From Rhabditophanes sp. KR3021 (Eukaryota; Nematoda; Chromadorea; Rhabditida; Alloionematidae), in the NCBI GenBank assembly GCA_963281155.1, contig CAUJLY010000006.1:10788001-10852000 (forward strand): DNA of 64,000 bases, given 5' to 3'. Positions within the stretch are counted from its first letter, which is position 1. Each line of letters opens with the position of its first letter. Of this stretch, positions 10,876 through 22,856 are shown one piece after another. A model generated the notes under the pieces. The model was not told the DNA's origin. It saw only the letters and a list, made by a program, of their open reading frames with translations, and did no database searches. Both the position numbers and the translations under genes were made by a program.

Positions 10876-10970
10876 GGTTTAAAAAAACCCAGTTTGAGGT
10901 TAGTATGCGTTCAGTATTCTATATGAATTCTGTAAGCAAATTTTGGAATGAGACTTGCAAAAGGTCTTTA
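10876..10970 (+). ncRNA. Spliced-leader RNA gene
   Basis: The 23-nt leader at 10876-10898 starts GGTTTA, has seven A, and ends CCCAGTTTGAG, directly followed by splice donor GTTAGTATG. This is the SL1 layout (GGTTTAA...CCCA.GTTTGAG|GT). Next come a hairpin with arms 10912-10919 and 10925-10932 (loop TATAT), a canonical Sm site AAATTTTGGA at 10938-10947, and a short 3' stem AGAC/GTCT (10951-10967). A TATA-like TTTATAAAAT lies about 30 bp upstream. The product donates its 5' leader to pre-mRNAs by trans-splicing. The extra A in the leader compared with the 46475 copy could affect use. Confidence 0.8.
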
Positions 10971-12617
10971 AAAAAACAAACAATGATGAATTAATTTTAT
11001 ATTTTACAATAATTTATTGCCAAATTAATCCTTTTCAAAAAGATCGGTAATATTTCATTACTGAATAATTACACAATTCATTTTCTTGCTGTATTTTAAT
11101 GTCAAATAAAACGCTAATTAAGTTAGTGATAAGAAATTAAAAGAAAATTTATAAGAAATCATTTGTTATTTGATACAACATTTGTAAAAAGAAGATAATT
11201 GATAGTCCTAAAGAGGAATGTTAGGAATTTATATGTAATAATTTTTTGTGTTAAATAAATTAACCTCTACCTGATTAAGGTTTATAATCAGCCATGAAAC
11301 ATCATATTTATCTATAAGCAAATAAATATTTAAATCAAATTTTATAATATTCAAATCACTATTGGGCACGACGGTTCATTTATGATAAATCAATTCAAAC
11401 TATCTTAACATATCAATGAAAATTGCAGACTCTCAATAACAGTATTATATTTATCAGTTTGAATAGTTTCCAACGTCTTGATAGCAACAAAATAATGCGA
11501 CGAAAAACATATTTTTCTCCATTAATAACAGTTAAGATTGATCCTCAATTTGAGCCATTGCGATGGAACGATGGAGAACTCATACGCATATTTTTTCCCT
11601 TCACTTGAATGCCAATCTTTTTTGGCAAAGTAAGCATTATTTACCAGTAATCAGTCCAGATTACAGAGTTACTTTCTAATAATGCGTTTGGTTTCAACTT
11701 TTAATTCTCTTGAATAACAACCTTTAATTTTCTTGAGTACCACTTTTGGTTTATTTAAGTAATATTCTTTATTATTCTGATTCAATTGTTTAATAATAAA
11801 TCCATATTACAATTTTATTCATTTATTTTATGTCAATATACGTATAGTTAAATTCCCAGTATTCTTTGTCATAGTTGGTTATTCAAGTAAGTATTTTGCA
11901 ATTTTTGTAGTTCGTGCCATGAATATTTTTCTACTCTTGATTATTACTGTTATAAATAGTAAGGATTTAGATGTTGGTGCACTAATAGGACATACCAAAC
12001 TATTATTTGAGAATAAAAACATAATTTTTGAAATGCTCTTTCCATTTGTTCTTCTACAGTACAACTATGTGTAATGTCAATTACTCATGGTAGACATTAT
12101 TTTTATGATGTAAATAACATGCATTTTTTATAAAAGTGAATACGCAACTAGTATAATCATAAACAATTTTAGCAGAAAATGTATTTTCAATAAAGATCAA
12201 TTAAACATAAAAATTACCAATTAGGTTTATCTATTAAATTTGTTTCATAAATAATAAGGGATAAAAAATCATTGCAAAATAGTATTTTTATGTCCACAAA
12301 CATATTTGGTATATAACTTCAAAGTAAGTAAAAATAAAACTTTCAAAAATTACTTTAAATCAAGACATTAAAATCAAAAACAGCAATTCCAATTAATTTA
12401 AGCCATCTTACTTTTAACCTTGTTTTGTTAATAAATCATATTATTTTTTGGCAAAAATGAAAAAGTATTTTAACCTAATAATTTGTACTTATACGATATT
12501 TTGAACTTTAATTATTGCAATAACAAATTTTGAGAAGGCAATCCTTCAATTAAATTTATTACATTAGCTCTCATTTTGTCCCTATTTCTTATAAATCTCC
12601 ATAACTTACATCAAAAC
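10971..12617. other. Long AT-rich spacer
   Basis: No convincing gene. A short open segment near 11492-11608 (MRRKTYFSPLITVKIDPQFEPL) has protein-like composition but stops on both sides and is not recognised; it may be a relic. The rest is simple AT-rich sequence. Confidence 0.4.
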
Positions 12618-13634
12618 ATGGTTTCAATTTTAAGTTCTAAAATTCAAAATGCTTATTATAACTGCGGAATGCTATCTAGCGAGGAATGGGAAAAAGAAAG
12701 GAATCCCAACATTTATTTAGGTCTGCTTTTTCTAGCGTTTGGCATTCCTTTTCAAGTGTTATTTATTCCTGCATTTTGGGTTATAACAAGAAAACAATTC
12801 ATTAAACTATATGTTTATAGACTACTTCTATATTTGGGAATCGTTGATTTTGTATCATCCATCGTAGCAATTGAAATAACAGCTTACTTAATGATTACAG
12901 GCGCAAATTATTGCAATTCTAAAAATTTAATTTTTTATAGTGGAATGATTGGTCTAGGTGGATGGCAGTGTGGGTGTTTAATGAATATACTTTTGTGTTT
13001 TTCGAGAGTAATTGACATGTATAGTCCAAAAATATCAGAATATATTTTTGACGGTCACAGATATTTGTTGTGGATTTTACTTAGCACAATTTATTGTGGC
13101 TACACAATGTTTTTTACGACTCCCGTATTGTTTAATGCAAAAACTTACTCGTGGCTGTTTTTGCCTTATTATTTAATCGAACAAATCCATATGAGCGATC
13201 CTGGTTTTTACGCTAATCCACTTCATACGTTCAATAATATTTGCTCTGTTATAGTTCTGACCCCTTTAAATATATTCCTATTTCGTGTAATATTCACCTC
13301 TTCAACAAAAGCAACCACCCAATCCAAAAAGATAACGATTTTAAAGAAAAATTTGTTGATCCAATCAAGTATTATTTGCAGCATGAACTTCTTGTCCTCG
13401 CTAACATATTTAGTAGTGCAAAATTTTGAGATAGGCATTGAAATTTCAATTATAACTGGTCTTGTTTGGCAAGCGAATCATTTAACGATGCCCTTCGTGT
13501 TGTGCTTTATGAATTTTACAGCTAAAAACTACATTAAAAAACAGTTGTTATCATGTTTGCACTTCAAGAACATTAGGCAAATAAAACAAACGAAACCTCC
13601 TAATACTTTACGAACTGGATCTGCTATTAATTAA
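12618..13634 (+). CDS. Serpentine receptor class T (Srt) chemoreceptor, intronless
   Basis: 338-aa seven-helix receptor. The first ATG in the frame is at 12618 (MVSILSSKIQNAYYNCG); the upstream extension would need a TTG start. Srt features: N-terminal YNCGMLSSEEWEKERNPNIYLGL, LGIVDF in TM2, GMIGLGGWQCGC at TM3, FSRVIDMY after TM3, NPLHTFNNI in the fifth-helix region, QSSIIC in TM6 and a TAKNYIKKQL tail. It is closest in the window to 31951-33089, which carries two introns, so this copy has lost introns or arose by retroposition. Looks intact. Confidence 0.86.
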   Translation: MVSILSSKIQNAYYNCGMLSSEEWEKERNPNIYLGLLFLAFGIPFQVLFIPAFWVITRKQFIKLYVYRLLLYLGIVDFVSSIVAIEITAYLMITGANYCNSKNLIFYSGMIGLGGWQCGCLMNILLCFSRVIDMYSPKISEYIFDGHRYLLWILLSTIYCGYTMFFTTPVLFNAKTYSWLFLPYYLIEQIHMSDPGFYANPLHTFNNICSVIVLTPLNIFLFRVIFTSSTKATTQSKKITILKKNLLIQSSIICSMNFLSSLTYLVVQNFEIGIEISIITGLVWQANHLTMPFVLCFMNFTAKNYIKKQLLSCLHFKNIRQIKQTKPPNTLRTGSAIN

Positions 13635-13739
13635 ACTAATGCAGGCATACTTTTGAATTTAAAAAACAAATTATCAAACAAATTTATTGGGAAATTTAAA
13701 CAACTGCATATTGTTTTTAGTATTTTTAATTCATTTATT

Positions 13740-13913
13740 TTATTTGTGTAAAACAATAGGGTCACGGATTAATTTTCTTAAAGGAGGTTCTATCTGAGAA
13801 GGCAATTCTTGAGCAGCTTCATTTCTTATAGAATCATCTCCTTTTGCAAATAGAATTAGAAAAAATGAAGTTAATAAAACGTAGATAATATGCAATTTCA
13901 TTTTTGTCATCAT
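13740..13913 (-). CDS. Short secreted peptide, 57 aa
   Basis: A small minus-strand ORF with two adjacent ATGs (13913 and 13910). It encodes a clear signal peptide (hydrophobic core about residues 7-22, IIYVLLTSFFLILFA) followed by a hydrophilic mature peptide of about 34 residues, KGDDSIRNEAAQELPSQIEP and then PLRKLIRDPIVLHK to the stop. No Cys and no domain I recognise. A TATA-like CTATAAAG (minus strand) lies within 30 bp upstream. It converges on the srt gene ending at 13634. Could be a secreted peptide or neuropeptide-like precursor; the dibasic-poor sequence argues against classical multi-peptide processing. Confidence 0.55.
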   Translation of the reverse strand: MMTKMKLHIIYVLLTSFFLILFAKGDDSIRNEAAQELPSQIEPPLRKLIRDPIVLHK

Positions 13914-14902
13914 TATAAAAAGTTTATTGCTTTATAGGAGCAGATCATATGACATGATTCTTTTTGATTTTGAAAAACAACATTGGATTTAAATAATGAA
14001 TAAATTAAATTTATATTTTTTGCTCTTGATCAAATGATACTTTTATGTATTTGTAATTTTATTCTAACTTCGTACAGAAATGATATGTATGGATTATTAA
14101 TGCGATGAGATCAAAGAATCTGTACACATTTGTGTATCACAAATATCAGTTATTAAATGTGCTCTCAACATAGTTGTAATCAAGACGACATAAACTTATA
14201 CTAATTTACAATCATAATAATGATGATTCAATATTCTTTGAGAACTATAAAAGACGTTGATTTATTTACTTTCTATAAGTAGCAATTACAAAGCTCTTGT
14301 GTTATTAATTTGAATTTAAACTAACCCATGTCTACTCATGGAAACACAATAAAATTTGAAGCTGGACCAGTATAATTACCTCTTGAGGTTCTCAACAAAA
14401 CTAAAGATGAATTCTGGTTGTAATAAAATGATTGATTCAATGATAAAATTTCCATATTCTGAAGAATGTAAGAAATGGATCTTCATCTACATTAGTTCAA
14501 TTGCAACAATTTACTTAACGAAAATTTGAGCAACTACCTTGAAAGGAGAAAGAAAAAAGATCTTATTTGATCACAAAATAATGTTAATTTAATTCCATGT
14601 CTGAGTGCAGGCAATCCTCGAAAGTGGGTTCATTTATCTTCCCTAATCATATATTTTTATCATTAATATACTTCTTCATAGTCATAAAAATTATTATGTA
14701 CATCAATGTGATGTTAAATGAATCATAATATTAACTCTTATCAAACAACGTTAGTTAATTTTATATTTTAGCACATATCTGATTAGAATATCTATACCAT
14801 CAATGACCTATTATGATATCATATTGAATTTAATATGCTTCTAAATTAGATATAAATAAGGAGCGATCGAGTAGTTAAGCACATTATTAACTTATAATTA
14901 AA
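13914..14902. other. Intergenic, promoter side of the 14903 gene
   Basis: No reading frame recognised. Just upstream of the next gene lie TCTGATTAGAATATC (about 14777-14791, GATA-like) and TAGATATAAATAAGG (about 14849-14863, TATA-like, roughly 40-50 bp before the ATG). Confidence 0.35.
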
Positions 14903-15408
14903 ATGACTGTCGTTAAGATTGTTTCTTTAGCATTACTAGCCTTTGTTTGCATCAATCATTCATATGCTTTAATTTGTGATAGTTACCAAAACTATTCATT
15001 CCACGCAACTTCTAAGAATACTCCCGATACCTTGTTGAAAGGTTGTTCTGTTTGTGGTTATTTCCAAAGTAACATTACTACCCCTGGAATGTTCAAAGGA
15101 GTTTATGTGGGATGTTTGAGCAATGTAGCTCAACTTGTTTCAACTACCCAAGAAACTTTGTTTAATGTTACTCAGTTTGTAGAACAGTGTACTGTAAGTT
15201 GAATGATCTTTTAAGTCATTTAATTTACTTTTGTTAGTTGTTCGCAGACTCAGGTATCACTTATTGCGATGATTCCGAATATCCCGATGGTTCAGGGTGG
15301 GATCAAACTTCCATTTGTTGCTGCAGCTCAGATTATTGTTCTAGAGGTTGGATGAGTCCTTCTATTCCATTAGTACCAACTGCTCCATCAACCTTTGCTT
15401 CCCAATAA
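14903..15408 (+). CDS. Secreted Cys-rich protein, ET-module/Ly6-like, two exons
   Basis: Predicted 153 aa. Exon 1 is 14903-15193 and exon 2 is 15238-15408, separated by a 44-bp GTAAGT...GTTAG intron in phase 0. Signal peptide about 1-22. The mature protein has a Cys-rich fold beginning ICDSYQNYS with CSVCGYF in the middle and ending ICCCSSDYCSRGW. The closing CCC-x3-4-YC block is typical of nematode ET-module and Ly6-type three-finger secreted proteins, normally ending CCCxxDxCN; here the residue after the last Cys is Ser. Two potential N-glycosylation sites (NIT, NVT). The C-terminal tail is Pro/Ser/Thr-rich. Family call is by pattern only. Confidence 0.72.
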
Positions 15409-15500
15409 TTTTGATTAATTGCGTAAATTATATAAATTGTTATTCAAATTTTGAAACTATATAAAGTATAATTTGTATGATCGTGTTCATTCATTTAATC

Positions 15501-16157
15501 ATGCTCGTCAAGCTTACGTTTGTTGTTTTACTTTCTCAGAAAATGTGTGGCGCAGAATGTTTCAACTATCGCAGTCGTTCAAATTGGCCGGGTCCAAAAA
15601 AACAACGGCGATAAAACTTCATTTGATAACACTAAGCTACAATATTGAGATTAGTTGTCCAATTTTTAAATTAAGTTTCAAATTTATTTATTTCCGACAA
15701 ATGTTTATCAAAGGAGGCTCAATTGCAATAGGAAACAACGAAGTCTCATCACCAGTTCAATTTAAATTACCAAAAGCAGGAGTCTGTTCAAGTTCTTGAT
15801 TACTCGAAAACATGTCTTGACGAGTCATTATTGCTTCGATGCCCTAAGAAAATTAAACTATACCCGGTTGGATCTTTGATTATTTTCTTAATTCCTGAAA
15901 TATGTCAACTATGCTTATATAAAGGTTTTCTTAAAAATCCATATATCTTATTTATCTCAATATTATTAAACTTGGTTTTTCCAATTGTTAAGTGAACAGG
16001 ATGTTCCTTTCTATTAAGTTGGCAAATTATAAAAGACTTGTATCTGATGGTTGATACAGTTACTGCTGAATATATCGATTTTAAGTTATTGTTAGCTTTA
16101 AAAGCTGTTGTTACTTGTGCCAAATCAAAAAATGCATGTGTTGACTTGGAGACTTAA
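15501..16157 (+). pseudogene. Broken lectin-like gene (SUEL/galactose-binding lectin type)
   Basis: An ATG at 15501 opens a signal-peptide-like start (MLVKLTFVVLLSQKMCGAEC) that soon runs into TAA in that frame. Further on, in another frame, comes YSKTCLDESLLLRCPKKIKL (about 15806-15865), matching the opening of SUEL-type lectin domains (Cys, acidic patch, LxCP). Near the end lies AVVTCAKSKNACVDLET (about 16107-16157), matching the closing CxxxxxC of the same domain. The parts lie in different frames, so the gene appears frameshifted. Alternative: unrecognised small introns. I call it a relic. Confidence 0.4.
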
Positions 16158-18380
16158 TATAAAATCACACATCTAATGTTAATGCCTAGTTTTTATTTAT
16201 CAACAAAGATGGTGGCAAGAATATAGTATTATGATGGAGCGTTTTTGAAAAAATAAGATTTAATGTTGATATTTACTGGAAAAAAGCAATGTATAATGGA
16301 ATTTAATGATGTATACTAAACTAAGGGCAATTTATGATCACAATACTACAAAATATTTTTTATAAACGAGTTAAATATTAGTTGTGCCTACTATAAAATT
16401 GTGATTTCAAATTATAAGCGTTTAAGATAATTGTTGTTACTAAAAGCATTTTTGGTAGACGATTGATGAGCCAGTTTCGTTGTATTCTTTTCTATTAATC
16501 CACGTGTGATCACTAATATCAAAAGCCGTACTTGAGGCACTCTTTCATCCTTCGTATTTTTCAGGAATGAGTCATTTAGTGGAATTCCGTTACCCTAATC
16601 AAATAGAACTACAATTGGCTTTTCGTCTGCATGCTCGGAAAGAGGGGCAATATGATAATTGGCAAAATCATTTAAATACAAAACAGGACATCACTTAGCT
16701 ATTAGATCACTTGTTAGCTTGAACTTTATTCCTAAAAATGGAATGGTCGTGACAAAGCTGTAAACGAGGTTATTTAAATAAGGTTCAATTTTTATCAATC
16801 TATAAATATTAATTAGAAATGATTAATAATTTTAGTGTACAATTACTTGTCCTTGTTTTAAAAATAATGAATGCAAGTCAGTATCAAAAGGTATACTTCG
16901 CACCTATAATTTGTAATGGATGCAAATAATGACACCTTTATAATTTGTTTATTACAGAATTATAAATTCTTCAGTTTTTATGTTAGAAAGATGTTGTTGT
17001 GACAATAGCTGCATAGAAGTTAGTTGTTAATAAAAGATAAAATGTTATTGTGGTGAGCAATAGATATCACAAGTTTGAGGTAGTGTGGACTATGACCAGG
17101 AAAACAGATATGTTCTGACGATTACTAACTTTTTCATTTGCTAAAATAAAATAGTTTGTTAATTGACCGAAATTTGTATTTTTTATCAGAGACCATATAT
17201 TGTGAGGTTAATATTGATCAAAAATGACCGTGTTCTGATCTCTTGTCATTTTGTCAGATCATTTGCGACATTGTTTTAAGGTAACAAAAATACGTTCATT
17301 ATTTAAAGATAAAGCTAAGAAAGGAGTTTAGCTTTTCTGCCTACGTAACACATAGATTAATAAATATTTGTCTTTATATCACATTAAATTTACACGCCTA
17401 AAGTGATTATATTGTGTATAAATACCTTAAAAGTTAAATATTTTAGCTATTTTTTACTTTATCTTTTGAAATAGGGCAAACTCTTATAATTTAGGACTTA
17501 ATTATTATTTCTGGCTTTTAACAATCATATTTAACAAAACATAATTATAAAATAATAATATATAAATGTTATAGTTGTTTAGATTGAGCAAATATAAATT
17601 AAATTTTTCTTGTGACTAAAATGTTTTGATTCATTTCCAACGTTCGCCTTTTTCATAGTAGCTATTTTTATAAAACAACTACTTATATATATTTACGTAT
17701 TCTAAATATTAATAGTACCAGATAAATAGCGTACTCTCATATCAGGTAACTTTAATCCAGCTTGAACGTTCAATAAAGACATAGTTTTATCTCTATTGAT
17801 TTTAAAATTAATGCCCAAAGTGACATATTCATAACAAATTTTAAAGTCAATTAATTCTATTTTTCAATGTGAAATACAGCTAAAAAGATAAACAAGTAAA
17901 ATTTAAAATCAACTTACTTTGATCGACATTTTTACCAAATAAATCATAAAAATACTTGCTATGGCCGCTAAAATCACTTTTGATACTTTTAAAGTTCCAT
18001 AATTAAACTTTAATTCAGCATCAGTAAAAAGCTTAGCTTTAAATTAATCAGGAAAATATCCAAACTTCATTTAGTAAAAAATTATAATCAGATAATGAAT
18101 AAAACTATAATTTTTGCGTAAGTAACTAAGAAATACATGTTTTTATAGTAACTTTCTTTCGAGAATTAACCTTGAATGTTGATGTTTTCATCACCTAAAA
18201 ATGTAACATTCTTAAACTGCGTCATTATTACAACGTATTTTTAAAGCATGATCTATTAATAATGCATATTTTTTATAAATAGAAACAAATAACCACACGT
18301 GTTCCAATATTACATACAATATTATATATTAATAACCTTGATAAAATGAAGTACATATTACAATGAAATATTACTTCACG
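16158..18380. other. Mostly empty region with a small decayed minus-strand frame
   Basis: Nothing recognisable from 16158 to about 17700. On the minus strand, 18050-17900 reads KAKLFTDAELKFNYGTLKVS followed by a hydrophobic segment (VILAAIASIFMIYL). After a possible GTAAGT intron, 17870-17702 reads an open frame ending RVRYLSGTINI and stop. The two pieces do not join in frame with consensus splice sites, so this is probably a fragment of a former membrane protein gene adjacent to the ABCA gene. Confidence 0.28.
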
Positions 18381-21300
18381 CTAATTAATTGCAATTTGTA
18401 TGCCGGTGGCAGATGACTCATTCATTGAAAAATCATTAAATATTTGTTCCAATGTTGTTTGGCCCAATGAATAATCATCCAGCCTATATTTTTCGAGATA
18501 CTCTTCACCAAGTTGAAACAAATTGCTCCAGGAAACCGATTCATTTTTTGGTATTTCAAATGAAATTTGATGAACTTCTTCAATTACAATTCGACTATTT
18601 CTAAACTTGCTTAAAAATTGCTCAATTATTTCTTTAGCGTCTGATTGGGGTGTAAGTTTAAAGGTAACGCTATATCCAGAGCCATATTTGTCTTTTATAT
18701 GTAAGGGTGATCCATAGCATCTGAATTTTCCAAGCATCATGATTGCTATGTTTGTACATAACAAATCAATCTCTTCAATATGATGAGATGTTAAAATTAC
18801 GGCTGTATTATTTTTTTGGAAGATTCTTAGAACATCCCAAATCAACCTTTTGGCTCCTGGATCTACCTAAAATGAAATAATTTAGTTTTTAAATTAATTA
18901 ACTTACTCCTGCAGTAGGTTCATCAAGAAGTAGTATGTCTGGAACACCAATTATGCTAATACCGAGACTTAGTCTACGTTTACAACCACCTAAAATAAGT
19001 GTAACATAAAGAATTAACTAAATAAGTAAACTAACCCGAATAAGTTTTAACAGATTTGTTAGCATAGATTCTAAGGTCCAAAATATCCAAGACACTATCT
19101 ACAAAAATTTTAATGTAGGCATTTGAATGACCATTCAATCTTGCAAATAAATAAAGTATAGTTTTTCCTGTCAATTCTGGTGTGATTGTATCGAATTGTG
19201 GACAATACCCGACTCTAGTGGCTCCAGAGCGAATAGCAGAAACTTTTTTATCATTTATAAATGCATCACCCTCAGTGATTTCAGTTTGTCCAGTCAGAAT
19301 GTTAAAAACAGAACTCTATTAGCATTAATATGAAACTAAATTTCCAACTTACTTTTCCTGCACCATTTAACCCAATAAGGCCAAAAATATGCTTTGTGTT
19401 AACATGAAAAGATACTCCTGAAATCAACAGTTTATATATACTTCTATATTAATTTACCTCTCACTGCTTCAAATACACCGTAACTCTTTTTTAAATTCTT
19501 AACGACAATAGGATAACTGTTTGATTCACAAATACTCATATGTTCTGATTCTTTAATTACATCTTCATCCTCTGCATCAGCAACTGCGCCACGCCTTTCT
19601 CCCTTTTTTCTCCCAAAAATTGAACATTTTAGTTTTTTATCTTCAATTAAAAATATAATGATCCAAAACATTATTGCCTGCACTCCAAAAATAATAAAAC
19701 AAATGACATCATTGTATATAACTTTAGTAGCATCCAAATATATCTGAGGTCCATATTCTTTTGCAAGTACATTATTTAAATTAACAATTGGAAATATAAA
19801 TGCCACTATATATTCAATTGCTACTTTTAGTGTGGAAGCGCCATTTTGCTTTAGAATTACTGCGGGATCAGTCTCAGTTATCAAGACACTATTGAGCAAC
19901 GATGTAACTATTGCTTTAACGGGTGATATAAAATTAGTTATTATAAGTATAACAATTAATCCTCTATCAAAGTTTTTAAACATAAAAGTAAAGATGAATA
20001 TGAAAGGCAGGCCTGACCAGCCAAATAAAAATAAAGCAGCGGCGTAACGGTAGCAAATACTATTAATATTGTCTCCAAATTTTGACAAAAATATATAAAA
20101 TGTTGTTATCATGATTGCACAGGAACATAAATAAACAGTCATGCTAAAAACAAATATTGCAAGCCAATAAACCCATAATTTTGTCCCAGCCATAAATTGC
20201 AGGTGTTTGAATTTGTTTATATTTTCTGTCATTGGAATTATGATAAAAGCAATCATCATTATAGTACAAGCTATAGGAAAAAGCATAGCCCAGGCAAGAA
20301 ATGCTTCTGTTCTTTGATTATATGAATAGGACGTGTAAATAAAAGGAGAAGTTTCAGAAGTGTTATTAGCCATATTATCCATACCCTTATTCTTCTCTAT
20401 AGACTTTGTGTAACAATAGTATAAAAGACCACAAACAAAAGCTGTCGGTAGTAATATAAAAGATGCAAAAGTCAGAGATTTTTTAAGCATAAATTCAAGA
20501 TGCTTCACTTGGAGTGCAAGAAATTGGTTGAAAAACAAACTAATTCCTGAATTACGTTCTGATCCTTTAATTTTTTCAATAATTGCCCCAAATTTGCCTC
20601 CTTTAAAAATGATACAGAATTAAAATAAAAGTTACTTACCTTCATATTCATCAGAATCTTCTACATTTGAAGAGCCATCTGAATTCATTTTACTCACTTT
20701 AATGAAGACATCATCCATTGTATTAATAGAAAACCCATAAGAAGCTACATCCAAAACAATTTGTTGTTTTTCAAATTCTTCTATCATTTTGGGAAAATCT
20801 GATCTATTTTTATCAGGTAATACATACTTAGCCTGTGGTCCAAAATGGGATAAAATTCGACCTTCCGGGCAATGACGTTTAAGCAAAGTCAAAGTATCTT
20901 TAATATTTCTGTCAACAGCATCTTTATCGTCATTATCGTTAAATTGAACACTTAAATGATATCCATCGCCAAATTTCTTTTTCAAGTACAAAGGACTTCC
21001 AACACACATGACTTTTCCACCTACCAATATTGAAATTTGATCACTTAGTATATCAGCTTCTTCTAAATATATAATGGGTTATGGATATTTTATCGCAAAA
21101 GTAGACTTGTAGCGGACTGTTCCACTCAAGTTACAGATCGTCACTTAAAAGAACAGTTACTTCTTAATAATTCGTATTATATAGCCCAAATGTCAGGAAA
21201 TCACATTTTGCCCTACAAATCTACTTTTGCGATAAAATAGTATATTACCTAAATAATGAGTAGTAATCAGAATAGTACGGTGCTTCTTTTCCGCTAATAA

Positions 21301-22856
21301 AAGATTCCAAATTTCACGACATGAATGGACATCTACTCCAGCAGATGGTTCATCCAATATAACAATTTTTGAACTGCCGATAAGAGCAATTGCTAATGAG
21401 AGTTTTCTTTTTTGACCTAAATAAAAATGCTTGAAATTAATGCATACACAAATTTACCTCCTGATAATTTGTCTGATCTTACTTTTCTCTTGTTTCCCAT
21501 TTGGAATTTTTCCAGTAATTCAATTGCTTCATCTTTATCAAACACTTGTCCTTTTAGCGAACAAAAAAATTGTAGATGCTCAATACATGTTAAATAATCA
21601 AATAACACATTATGTTGGGGACAAAATCCAAGATCACGTCTTATATCATTCATTCTGGTTTTAGTATCTAAACCGTTAATAAAAACATTCCCTTTTGTTT
21701 GAGAATGAATACCGGTTAATACGTTAATTGTAGTACTTTTACCAACTCCATTTTTGCCCAAAAGAGCCATAATTGTATTTTGGTAAATGTTCAAGTTTAA
21801 ATTCTTAACAACATAATTTCTACTGTCTTCGCCAACAACATTGTGAATTATATTATTTTCATAAGTTTTCCATAATGATTGAATTTTGATCATGGGTTCA
21901 CTTTTTATATTAATTTCTTCCTTATACAAGCATTCATCACTTTCAAGCCCGCCATCATTTTCATTATCTGATCTATCTTTCCCACGACCCCAATAATCAG
22001 CTGTGAACAAAAAGTTCCATTTTAAAGCAATGCCATCACCTCTTGCCAAAACAGCGTCAATATACCATTCCCCAATTACCAAGACAAAACATTCCCCAAT
22101 AATTACAAGCATATAAAAGGCCGGGCTTTTTGAAAACGGGCTAAATAAGTTTGAAAAACTCATACCGCCATCATTCAATTCAAGATTTGCCATGGCATAA
22201 AGAAAACGTGTGAAAATAGCTTGAATATTAAAATATTCGTACCATTCAATATCTACACCACCCATCTTCGCTTTCGTTTGTGTCAAAAATATAACTATAA
22301 TATTCCAAATTAAAAATGCTAGAGATATTGCACTGATTACTGAAACTCCAAAAGTTGCTGATTTAATTAATGTTGAAATAAGAAAGGCGAACAAAATTGT
22401 ATATACAATGATAAGAATATTGATTAGAAGCATTAACACCACATTTGAGTCCTTGAATGACAATTTTTGATAAAATGTTATTAGGACCAAAACTAGAGTC
22501 ATCTTACTGAAAGCAGTAATACATGTAACTATTTTATGTGCCACACCTTTCATACCCATAATTTTCATATATTCTTTCATATGTGATTCACGTTCACTAA
22601 TAATTGCTCCCACAAGACTTGAAGCATTTATTACAATAGCTAGTCCAAATGAAAAAGAAATTTTAAAAACAGAGTCCATGTATAATTGGATTGTATGAAG
22701 TGGTTCTGAAGTAGTTGAACTTGCAAAATGCGTTACAATGTACATGAGTGGAAACAAACATGGGATAAGCACTTCGTATATAGTTGTTGGAATTGCTCTT
22801 ACATGTTTTCGCAGATCTCTTTGCAGTAAAAGTTTAATTTGAAAAAATACAACCAT
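18381..22856 (-). CDS. Compact ABCA-subfamily transporter, eight exons
   Basis: Predicted 1348-aa full ABC transporter, order TMD1-NBD1-TMD2-NBD2, probably moving lipids across membranes. Exons: 22856-21458, 21416-21249, 21062-20640, 20600-19458, 19417-19353, 19315-19036, 18989-18907, 18866-18381; all joins keep frame. NBD1: Walker [10 protein letters not shown] (about 367-375), Q-loop CPQHNVLFD, signature LSGGQKRKLS across an exon boundary, Walker [13 protein letters not shown]-loop TTHYLEEAD. NBD2: Walker A GLNGAGKSS, CPQFDT, signature [10 protein letters not shown] (Gln to Cys), Walker [13 protein letters not shown]-loop TSHHIEE. ABCA proteins usually carry a very large extracellular loop in each half; here both loops are only tens of residues, so the protein is unusually short. 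A MITE occupies part of the 186-bp intron 2. Confidence 0.9.
21088..21237. mobile_element. MITE with 25-bp terminal inverted repeats in an ABCA intron
   Basis: The ends at 21088-21112 and 21213-21237 are inverted copies matching at 24 of 25 positions; the outer end reads TTTTATCGCAAAAGTAGA. Both ends are flanked by TA (21086-21087 and 21238-21239), the expected target duplication of Tc1/mariner-type elements. The 150-bp element has no coding capacity and lies wholly inside the intron 21063-21248, which explains why this intron is about four times longer than the others in the gene. Confidence 0.75.

Noticed and set aside
12576..12617. Extended N-terminus of the srt gene
   Set aside because: It would need a TTG start; the ATG at 12618 matches the paralogue start.
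15905..16123. Minus-strand 72-codon frame
   Set aside because: Lies antisense over the lectin relic; composition not protein-like and no homologue recognised.
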